This document shows positions 1 to 6,166 of a stretch of 34,859 nucleotides of DNA, in pieces. Each line of letters starts with the position of its first letter. Position 1 is the first letter of the stretch. The translations under genes were made by a program, and so were the position numbers. The notes beneath the pieces are model-generated. The model had not been told where the DNA came from, searched no databases, and saw only the letters and a list, made by a program, of their open reading frames with translations. Source of the stretch: an uncultured Oscillospiraceae bacterium (GTDB lineage: Bacteria > Bacillota > Clostridia > Oscillospirales > Oscillospiraceae); contig CALXDC010000030.1 of NCBI GenBank assembly GCA_944386975.1, positions 1-34,859 on the forward strand, given 5' to 3'.

Positions 1-370
1 CCAACGTAGTAGTGCTCTTTCTCCATCTGCAAATTAGCCGATTCCTCTACGCCATTTTTACGCCATTTCCGCGTGGGACTGCATAGAGAAATATGAAGTT
101 ATAATTTGGTTGGTTTTGCGTAAAACCGCGCTGTATCAGGCTTCAGCGGCGTTTGTGGAGTAGTATGGAGATATGGAATCCGGCGTGTGAACGCCGATAC
201 CTAATTTCATATATCTTTACATCTCCTTTTATTTCCGGCAAAGGGCGCGCCCGTCCGCTCCGTCCCGAATCGGAGGGACCCGGCGCGGCGGCCTCAAAAG
301 CCGCAAAAGGCGCGTTCCGCGTGATAGTACATTATAGCACAAGGGGCCCTGCTTTTCAATGTCGAAGAGA
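1..370. other. Non-coding left edge with a tandem TACGCCATTT pair
   Basis: I see no supported gene in this stretch. Two direct copies of TACGCCATTT lie 11 bp apart (48-57 and 59-68). Read on the minus strand they give AAATGGCGTA twice, which resembles the AATGGCTACCC pairs at 5884-5982. Pairs of short repeats one helical turn apart resemble tyrosine-recombinase arm sites, but nothing here proves that. Positions 1-26 on the minus strand could begin a very short reading frame running off the edge; it lacks a convincing ribosome-binding site. Confidence 0.5.
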
Positions 371-1336
371 TCAGTACCCCCGGCGCCGGTTGGGGGTATA
401 CCGCAGGGGCGCGCCGGCGGCATACCGCTCCAGATTCTCCAGGAACATGTCCACCACCCGGTCGCAGGTGTAGGCAAGGGCCATATCCCCGGCGCAGTGG
501 GGGGTCAGAATCAGCCGGGGCGTCTGCCAGAGAGGATGCTCCGGCGGCAGAGGCTCCGGCGTCGCCACGTCCAGGGCCGCGCCTCCCAGGCGGCCCCCCC
601 GCAGGGCGTCCACCAGGGCCTCCTGGTCCACCGCCGAACCACGGCCCACGTTCACCACCACCCCGTCGTCGGGCAGCAGCTCAATCCGGGCACGGTTCAG
701 AATTCCCTCCGTCTCCAGGGTCTCCGGCAGACACAACACCAGGGCGTCGGTATCCGGCAGCAGCTCCTCCAGCTGCCGGATGGCACAGATGCGGTCAAAG
801 GCCGGGTCCGCAGGCTTCCCCACGTCCCGCCGCACACCCGTGACAAAGGCCCCCATGGACCGGGCCAGCCGGGCCACATGGGTCCCCACATCCCCGGTGC
901 CCAGAATGGTCAGCCGCAGACCGTGGACGGACCGGATGTGCTCCACCCGCCGCCAGTCCCGGCGGCGCATCCGCCGCTGCACCTCCGGCATCTGCCGCAG
1001 CAGCATCAGCAGCACCATGATCACATGCTCGGAAATGGCCACCCCGTAGGCCCCGGCGGCGTTGGTGAACAGACAGTTGGGGTTGGCCCAGGCCCCGTCG
1101 GAGAGATAGGGGTCAATGCCCGCATAGGAGCAGGCAAACCACTTGAGATTCCGCCCCCGGCGGGTCACCTCCTCCGCGTGGTGGCCGAAAAAGATCTCAT
1201 AGTCGTCCAATACCGGCAAGACCTCCTCCGCCCGGGGGAAGTAATCCACCAGAAACCCCAGCCGGGCGGCGGTCTCCCCGATGCGCTCCTTGTGCTCCGA
1301 GGTGAGAAAATCATCCATGACCGCAATCCGTCTCAT
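371..1336 (-). CDS. D-isomer-specific 2-hydroxyacid dehydrogenase family protein
   Basis: This 321-residue protein has the layout of NAD-dependent D-2-hydroxyacid dehydrogenases, which reversibly reduce 2-keto acids in the cytoplasm. The nucleotide-binding motif GTGDVG is at residues 146-151. The family's active-site Arg, Glu and His are represented by GRGSAVD (R232), TPEP (about E261) and TPHCAGD (H280). The length is normal for the family. Its ATG overlaps the stop codon of the upstream FAD oxidoreductase by four bases (ATGA), so the two are probably translationally coupled. The substrate cannot be told from sequence: the N-terminal half, which sets specificity, matches no single well-known enzyme that I recognise. 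The family assignment is secure. Confidence 0.9.
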   Translation of the reverse strand: MRRIAVMDDFLTSEHKERIGETAARLGFLVDYFPRAEEVLPVLDDYEIFFGHHAEEVTRRGRNLKWFACSYAGIDPYLSDGAWANPNCLFTNAAGAYGVAISEHVIMVLLMLLRQMPEVQRRMRRRDWRRVEHIRSVHGLRLTILGTGDVGTHVARLARSMGAFVTGVRRDVGKPADPAFDRICAIRQLEELLPDTDALVLCLPETLETEGILNRARIELLPDDGVVVNVGRGSAVDQEALVDALRGGRLGGAALDVATPEPLPPEHPLWQTPRLILTPHCAGDMALAYTCDRVVDMFLENLERYAAGAPLRYTPNRRRGY

Positions 1337-2928
1337 CGCAACTCCTCCAAGATTTGTTCCGCCACGTGGATGCCGTCGCTGGCGGCGGACATGATGCCCC
1401 CAGCGTAGCCAGCCCCCTCGCCGCAGGGGTAGAGTCCTTCAATGGCAGAGCAGTACCGCTCCCTGTCCCGCAGAATCCGCACCGGGGCGCTGCTGCGGCT
1501 CTCCACCGCCGTCAGCACCGCGTCGCTCTGGCCGTAGCCGGGAATGGGCCCGGCGTCGATCTCCGGCAGGGCCTGGGCGATTGCCCGGGCCACAAACTCC
1601 GGCAGGCACTGGCGGAGGTCCGTGAAGCGGACGCCGGGGCGGTAGGTGGGCTTCACCTTTCCCGGTCCCTCTGAGGGACGGCCTGCCAGGAAATCCCCCA
1701 CCCGCTGGGCCGGCGCGATGAATCCACCGCCCCCCAGGCGGTAGGCCGTCTCCTCCAGCCGCCGCTGGAAGGCGATGCCCGCCAGGGGGTGGGTGGAGCC
1801 GAAGTCCGCCGGGGTAACGTTCACCAGCAGCCCCCCGTTGATGTTCTCCCCGTCCCGGGCGTAGAGGCTCATGCCGTTGGTCACCAGCCGCCCCTCCTCC
1901 GAGGCGGAGGCCACCACCGTCCCTCCCGGGCAGACACAGAACCCGAACACCGTACGTCCATCGTCCACATGGCGGGAGATGGTGTAGCTGGAGGCGGGGA
2001 GGCCGGGCCGTCCAGCACATCTGCCGTACCGGGCGGCGTCCATGTCCCGCTGGAGATGCTCGATCCGCACCCCCACAGCGAAGGGCTTGGCCTCCATGGG
2101 CACTCCGCGATGGTAAAGCATTTCCACCGTATCCCGGGCGCTGTGCCCGAGAGCCAGCACTAAGTGCTCCACAGGCAGGGCGGAAAGGCCTTCGGGCCCC
2201 CGGACGGTGATCTCCTTCACACGACCGCCCTCGATGGTCACATCCGTCATCTGATGGTGGAAGCGGATGTCCGTCCCCAGCTCCAGCAGCGCCCGCCGCA
2301 TGTTCTGCAGGGCGATATGGAGCATATCGGTACCCGCATGTGGCTTGGCGTCGATCAAGATGGAGGCGGGAGCCCCGAACTCCACCAGCTTGCCCAGAAT
2401 GTACCGGTGGCGGAGGTCCCGGGTGCCGGTGTTCAGCTTCCCATCGGAGAAGGCCCCGGCGCCCCCCTCCCCGAACTGGACGTTGGAGGCGGGGTTCAGC
2501 TTCCCGCTGCGCCAGAAGGCCTCCACATCCCGCTGCCGCTCCTCCACAGGCGCCCCCCGCTCCAGGAGAATGGGAGGCACCCCGGCCTGGGCCAGAATCA
2601 GCGCGCAGAAAAGGCCTGCGGGCCCCGCCCCCACCACCACCGGCCGGAGAGCGGGGGATTTGGCCCCCTTCGGCGGATGGTACTTCTCCTTGACCGCCTT
2701 GGTCACCCAGCGGGAGCGGCACTTTTTCAGCACCCGCCCCTCGTCCTCCACCACGGCGTGGACGGTGTACTCCCACACCGCCTCCTCCCCCCGGGCATCC
2801 AGGGACCGGCGGACCGGATGGAGGGAGCGGACGGCCGCCTCAGGCACGTGGAGGGCCCTGGCGGCCAAGGGCAGCAGCTGCTCCTCCGGCACGCCGGGAG
2901 GCAGTCTCAGCTTCTCGATCTTCAGCAT
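1333..2928 (-). CDS. FAD-dependent oxidoreductase (COG2509-type)
   Basis: A 531-residue FAD-dependent dehydrogenase of the large, poorly characterised COG2509 group. The dinucleotide-binding motif GAGPAGLFCALILAQAG lies near residue 100, after an N-terminal domain of about 95 residues typical of this group. A second flavin-contact motif near the C-terminus reads YPCGEGAGYAGGIMSAA. The frame is open up to 3024, but I start at 2928: there the ATG sits 7-8 nt after AAAGGAG and the protein begins MLKIEKLRLPPG, as homologues usually do. A sigma-A-type promoter precedes it (2996-3024). It is the first gene of a two-gene unit with the hydroxyacid dehydrogenase. The physiological substrate of this family is not established. 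Confidence 0.88.
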   Translation of the reverse strand: MLKIEKLRLPPGVPEEQLLPLAARALHVPEAAVRSLHPVRRSLDARGEEAVWEYTVHAVVEDEGRVLKKCRSRWVTKAVKEKYHPPKGAKSPALRPVVVGAGPAGLFCALILAQAGVPPILLERGAPVEERQRDVEAFWRSGKLNPASNVQFGEGGAGAFSDGKLNTGTRDLRHRYILGKLVEFGAPASILIDAKPHAGTDMLHIALQNMRRALLELGTDIRFHHQMTDVTIEGGRVKEITVRGPEGLSALPVEHLVLALGHSARDTVEMLYHRGVPMEAKPFAVGVRIEHLQRDMDAARYGRCAGRPGLPASSYTISRHVDDGRTVFGFCVCPGGTVVASASEEGRLVTNGMSLYARDGENINGGLLVNVTPADFGSTHPLAGIAFQRRLEETAYRLGGGGFIAPAQRVGDFLAGRPSEGPGKVKPTYRPGVRFTDLRQCLPEFVARAIAQALPEIDAGPIPGYGQSDAVLTAVESRSSAPVRILRDRERYCSAIEGLYPCGEGAGYAGGIMSAASDGIHVAEQILEELR

Positions 2929-2995
2929 GACGGCGTCTCCTTTTCTCCCGGCGGGGAGGGAATTCCGCCGGATTTTCTCGCAGATCTTTTCTATT

Positions 2996-3024
2996 ATTAT
3001 AAAGGTGTTTTTCAGGAAGGGCAA
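2996..3024 (-). promoter_or_regulatory. Promoter of the FAD oxidoreductase operon
   Basis: On the minus strand TTGCCC (3024-3019) is followed after 17 bp by a perfect TATAAT (3001-2996), about 70 bp upstream of the chosen start codon at 2928. The -10 element supports starting the gene at 2928 rather than further upstream. Confidence 0.6.
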
Positions 3025-3079
3025 CCAAATGTTAATGAGATCTGCAAAATTTCTTCATACTTTGGACATAATCCTTCCG

Positions 3080-3085
3080 TATAAT
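3080..3085 (+). promoter_or_regulatory. -10 element for the HtrA gene
   Basis: A perfect TATAAT lies 41 bp upstream of the HtrA start codon. No good -35 hexamer stands 16-18 bp before it, so the promoter may need an activator or be weak. The region is shared with the divergent FAD oxidoreductase promoter. Confidence 0.45.
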
Positions 3086-3126
3086 GCAACCATAGCAAAC
3101 AGGAACTCTCACAGGAGGTTGATAAT

Positions 3127-4542
3127 ATGAGCTTCAACAATGATTACGATTCCTTCTATCGTCCCACTCGCAACCAGGACCGGCAGGACCCCTTCCATGA
3201 CGACAGTCAACCCCTCACCGGACAGGTGATTGACAGCCAGCCTCAGGGCGGCCCCGGCAAACGGAAGTCCCGCCGGGGTGTGAAGGTACTCGCCTTTGCT
3301 CTGTGCGGCGTGCTGGTATTCGGCGGCGTTTTCGGCTTGGGCTACGCGGCGCAGGATCTGATCCGGTCCGTAAGGGGTGGAGAGACCAACATCTACGTCA
3401 GCAACCGGGAACCGGTGGAGGTAAACCCGGTGGCGGTGGACGGCAAGACTCTCATGAGCTACACGGAGCTCTACGCCTCCAATGTCAACAGCTGTGTCAG
3501 CATCAACGTGTCTGAGACTACCAACATCTTCGGCCAGCAGGCCCAGGTGATGGCCTCCTCCGGCAGCGGCTTCATCATCACCACGGACGGCTACATCGTC
3601 ACCAACTACCACGTCATCGCCGGCAGCGGCACCAGCGGCGTTTCCACCGATGTAAAGGTGACCCTGTACGACGGCACCACCTACGACGCAGAGGTCATCG
3701 GCGGCGATGAGGACTTCGATATCGCCGTTTTGAAGATCAATGCCGACGAGGAGCTGACCCCCGTAGTCATCGGCAGCTCCGATGAGCTGCAGGTGGGCGA
3801 CGACATCGCCGTCATCGGCAACCCTCTGGGTGAGCTGACCTTCTCCATGAGCGAGGGCATTGTGTCCACCACCGACCGGCTGATCAACGTGGACGGCACC
3901 CCCTTCAACATGATCCAGATCACCGCCGCGGTGAACTCCGGCAACTCCGGCGGTCCCCTCTTCAACATGTACGGCGAGGTGGTGGGCATCGTGTCCGCCA
4001 AGCTGTCCAGCAGCTCCTCCTCCGAGGCCTCCGTGGAGGGTCTGGGCTTCGCCATCCCCATGGATGACGTTCAGTCCATGATCACCGACATCATCACCAA
4101 CGGCTATGTCACCAACAAGCCCTATCTGGGCATCTACGGCTCCGATTTCAAGCAGAGCTATATCCCCAACAGCGTCGTCACTGAGGGCGTGTACGTCTAC
4201 TCCGTGGAGGAGGGCGGCGCCGCCGACCAGGCGGGCATCCGGGCCGGAGATGTGATCACCAAGATCGGCGATGAGGACATCGCTACCATGGACGATATCA
4301 CCACGTTGCGCAAGAGCTACGTGTCCGGCGACACGGTGACGGTGGAGTTCTACCGCAGCAACGAGAAGATGACCACAGAGCTCACCTTCGGCAGCATGCC
4401 GGAGCAGGATGAGACCACGGAAACCAGCAGCAACGCCCAGCAGCAGACCCCCTCCCAGGATCAATACTATGATCCCTACGACTTCTTCAACGATTTCTTC
4501 GGCGGCCGCTATTTCGGCAGCAGTTATCAGACTGCGGCATAA
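3127..4542 (+). CDS. Membrane-anchored HtrA/DegP-family serine protease
   Basis: A 471-residue S1C serine protease with one PDZ domain, expected to degrade or refold damaged exported proteins outside the membrane. Residues 1-50 are hydrophilic and charged (cytoplasmic). Residues about 53-73 form a single membrane segment. The trypsin-like domain then carries the catalytic triad H162 (TNYHVIAG), D198 (DFDIAVL) and S274 (NSGNSGGPL). A PDZ domain follows at about 330-420. The tail is unusually rich in Tyr, Phe and Asp (last 40 residues), which I do not recognise as a domain. AGGAGG stands 8 nt before the ATG. It is transcribed alone and ends at a strong hairpin shared with the convergent neighbour. 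Which of the several Firmicute HtrA paralogues it matches cannot be decided here. Confidence 0.93.
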   Translation: MSFNNDYDSFYRPTRNQDRQDPFHDDSQPLTGQVIDSQPQGGPGKRKSRRGVKVLAFALCGVLVFGGVFGLGYAAQDLIRSVRGGETNIYVSNREPVEVNPVAVDGKTLMSYTELYASNVNSCVSINVSETTNIFGQQAQVMASSGSGFIITTDGYIVTNYHVIAGSGTSGVSTDVKVTLYDGTTYDAEVIGGDEDFDIAVLKINADEELTPVVIGSSDELQVGDDIAVIGNPLGELTFSMSEGIVSTTDRLINVDGTPFNMIQITAAVNSGNSGGPLFNMYGEVVGIVSAKLSSSSSSEASVEGLGFAIPMDDVQSMITDIITNGYVTNKPYLGIYGSDFKQSYIPNSVVTEGVYVYSVEEGGAADQAGIRAGDVITKIGDEDIATMDDITTLRKSYVSGDTVTVEFYRSNEKMTTELTFGSMPEQDETTETSSNAQQQTPSQDQYYDPYDFFNDFFGGRYFGSSYQTAA

Positions 4543-4596
4543 GGCCCCTTGACTTTACTATCTCTCTTTTCTCTTTCCTTTCTTTCTCTTTCAACG

Positions 4597-4635
4597 CCAG
4601 AGGGCCCTCCGGGATTTTCCCGGAGGGCCCTCTGG
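4597..4635. terminator. Perfect 18-bp hairpin between convergent genes
   Basis: An exact inverted repeat with 18-bp arms and a 3-nt loop sits between the HtrA stop and the stop of the convergent nucleotidyltransferase gene. It is followed on the plus strand by a pyrimidine run (TCCTTCCT) rather than a clean T-tract. Its position suggests termination from both sides. Confidence 0.75.
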
Positions 4636-4659
4636 TCCTTCCTGAGAAAGCAGCGGCTG

Positions 4660-5394
4660 TCAGCCCTGGCGGAGAAGCTCCTCCTCCACCATCTTCAGCT
4701 GCTCCACGGTGTTCACGCCGATGAGCTCCGCCCCCTCACAGGCGCAGCAGGCGTCCACCCGGCCGCCCTCCCGGCGGAGGATGGCGGGTACGTCGGTAAG
4801 GTAGTACTCCTTCTGGGCGTTGTCGTTTTTCAGCTGGCCCAGGGCGGCAAAGAGCTTCTTGCAGTCAAAGACATAGACGCCCACGTTCAGCTCCCGGATG
4901 GCCTTCTGCTCAGGGGTGCAGTCCCGGTCCTCCACCACGCCCTGGAAATTGCCCGCAGCGTCCCGGAGGATCCGGCCATAGGGCAGGTCCCAGTCGCAGG
5001 TGCCGGTGAGGAAGGTGCAGGCGTTGCCCTGGCGGACATGGGCATCCAGGAGGCTCTCGTAGGTGCTGCGGCGGAGGAGGGGCATATCGCCGTAGCAGAT
5101 GAGGATGGGGCCTTCGTAGTCTCCCACCGCCTCCTTGGCTACCGCCACGGCGTGGCCGGTGCCCAGCTGCGGCTCCTGGACGGCATGGGGGTAGTCGCCG
5201 AAGACCTTCAGCACGTCCTCACGGTGATAGCCCACCACCAGGACCGTGTCCTCCTTAGGCAGAAAGCTGAGATTCTGGAGCACATAGTGGAGGAGGGGCT
5301 TGCCGTTGGCCTCCCGCATCACTTTAGGCAGGGTGATCCCCTCGGTCTGCAGCCGGGTGCCCTTCCCCGCCGCCAATACGATTGCTTTATACAT
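4660..5394 (-). CDS. GlmU-type sugar-phosphate nucleotidyltransferase, single domain
   Basis: A 244-residue NTP-transferase-fold enzyme. The N-terminal signature LAAGKGTRL and the following LPKVM lysine are those of the uridyltransferase half of GlmU, which makes UDP-GlcNAc from GlcNAc-1-phosphate. Further family features are QLGTGHAV, the metal-site region CYGDMPL and the ELNVGVYVFD stretch. GlmU is normally about 450 residues with a C-terminal left-handed beta-helix acetyltransferase. Here the gene ends after the first domain with no frameshift remnant, so it is a genuine single-domain enzyme; the activating sugar phosphate is therefore uncertain. The gene is monocistronic with its own promoter (5432-5459), and GGAGG precedes the ATG. 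Confidence 0.85.
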   Translation of the reverse strand: MYKAIVLAAGKGTRLQTEGITLPKVMREANGKPLLHYVLQNLSFLPKEDTVLVVGYHREDVLKVFGDYPHAVQEPQLGTGHAVAVAKEAVGDYEGPILICYGDMPLLRRSTYESLLDAHVRQGNACTFLTGTCDWDLPYGRILRDAAGNFQGVVEDRDCTPEQKAIRELNVGVYVFDCKKLFAALGQLKNDNAQKEYYLTDVPAILRREGGRVDACCACEGAELIGVNTVEQLKMVEEELLRQG

Positions 5395-5431
5395 AGGACG
5401 TCCTCCGTTCGTAGTTTGGTCTGGTGCTTCG

Positions 5432-5459
5432 ATTATATCATAACCTTCATAAAAGGCAA
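5432..5459 (-). promoter_or_regulatory. Promoter of the nucleotidyltransferase gene
   Basis: On the minus strand TTGCCT (5459-5454) and TATAAT (5437-5432) are separated by 16 bp, 37 bp before the ATG. Confidence 0.6.
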
Positions 5460-5481
5460 CCGGGAATCCTCCCCGGCGGCC

Positions 5482-5510
5482 TTGACAACGGCGGAGAAAT
5501 TCCCCATAAT
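5482..5510 (+). promoter_or_regulatory. Promoter of the DUF1294 gene
   Basis: TTGACA (5482-5487), 17 bp, then CATAAT (5505-5510), 27 bp upstream of the start codon at 5538. It lies back-to-back with the promoter of the divergent nucleotidyltransferase. Confidence 0.7.
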
Positions 5511-5537
5511 GAGGCGGGATACAAAGGAGGGTCGGAT

Positions 5538-5837
5538 ATGCGGGACGTTTTGCTCACGCCATTGGGGCTGGCTATATGCTATCTCCTGGTCATCAATCTC
5601 ATCGCCTTCTGCATGATGGGGTGGGACAAGCGGCAGTCCAAGCGGGCGGGCGCCCGGCGGACGCCGGAGAAGCGGCTCTTTCTGGCGGCTTTTCTGGGGG
5701 GCAGCGTGGGGGCCATTGCGGGCATGTTTCACTTTCACCACAAGACCCGCCACTGGTATTTCCGCTACGGCCTGCCCGCCATTCTGATCTTGCAGCTGGC
5801 GGCGGCGGGAGGAATCTGGTACTGGCTTGGGCGCTGA
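5538..5837 (+). CDS. DUF1294 small membrane protein
   Basis: A 99-residue protein of the DUF1294 family, of unknown function. It has a hydrophobic segment at about residues 7-28, the conserved MGWDKRQSKR motif, then RTPEKRLFLAAFLGGSVGA, a family hallmark, the HHKTRHWYFRYG motif and a final membrane segment near the C-terminus. The frame is open further upstream to a GTG at 5424, but AAAGGAGG sits 7 nt before the ATG at 5538 and a good promoter lies at 5482-5510, so the shorter form is right. It is monocistronic and ends just before a hairpin terminator. Confidence 0.85.
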   Translation: MRDVLLTPLGLAICYLLVINLIAFCMMGWDKRQSKRAGARRTPEKRLFLAAFLGGSVGAIAGMFHFHHKTRHWYFRYGLPAILILQLAAAGGIWYWLGR

Positions 5838-5883
5838 TTTTTTTCCAGATATTTCCACCGCTTTACCTCTTATGTTTATCGAT

Positions 5884-5982
5884 GGCTACCCAATGGCTAC
5901 CCACCCGGAGCCCTTGCGCTGCAAGGGGTTCCGGGTTTTTTTCTTTTTCTTTTTTCTCAATTGGCTACCCAAATGGCTACCC
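5884..5982 (+). repeat. Two tandem pairs of GGCTACCC flanking a hairpin
   Basis: The octamer GGCTACCC occurs at 5884-5891, 5895-5902, 5963-5970 and 5975-5982. All copies are in the same orientation, 11 bp apart in the first pair and 12 bp in the second. The pairs bracket a GC-rich hairpin and T-tract. Evenly phased short direct repeats around a palindrome resemble an attachment site with arm-type recombinase sites, but this is inference. Confidence 0.55.
5903..5942 (+). terminator. Terminator after the DUF1294 gene
   Basis: Arms 5903-5917 and 5921-5935 pair with small internal mismatches around the loop GCT, and a run of seven T follows, continuing into a T-rich tract. Confidence 0.75.
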
Positions 5983-6056
5983 TTCGTGATTTTGAAGCGC
6001 CGCAATTCATTGCGCCCCAGGGGATTGCGTAATCTCTCCTCCTAAACCTAAGGGGC

Positions 6057-6062
6057 GATAAT
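6057..6062 (+). promoter_or_regulatory. Putative -10 of the first SLH gene
   Basis: GATAAT lies 104 bp before the ATG within TAAGGGG-C-GATAATAC. The same block (TAAGGGG-A-GATAATAC) stands at the same distance upstream of the second SLH gene, although the surrounding sequence differs. That conservation, more than the hexamer itself, argues for a promoter. No consensus -35 is visible at either gene. Confidence 0.45.
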
Positions 6063-6166
6063 ACGCCTCTTTTGGTGAATTTTTCGAATGCAAAAATCGA
6101 CATTTTTCACAAAATACGGCAAAAAATCGAACTTTATCGCAAATTCAAAAGGAGGAAAATCCAACC

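Larger units (their letters stand above)
5838..6166 (+). other. Intergenic region: repeats, terminator and SLH leader
   Basis: This stretch holds the terminator of the DUF1294 gene, two tandem pairs of GGCTACCC around it, a CGCAAT/ATTGCG palindrome (6001-6014, with a further ATTGCG at 6024), and the promoter and long leader of the first SLH gene. The last 46 bp (from 6121) belong to the inverted-repeat arm. No gene is seen. Confidence 0.6.

Noticed and set aside
1-26. Partial gene entering from the left edge on the minus strand
   Set aside because: Only eight codons are visible, without a properly spaced ribosome-binding site.
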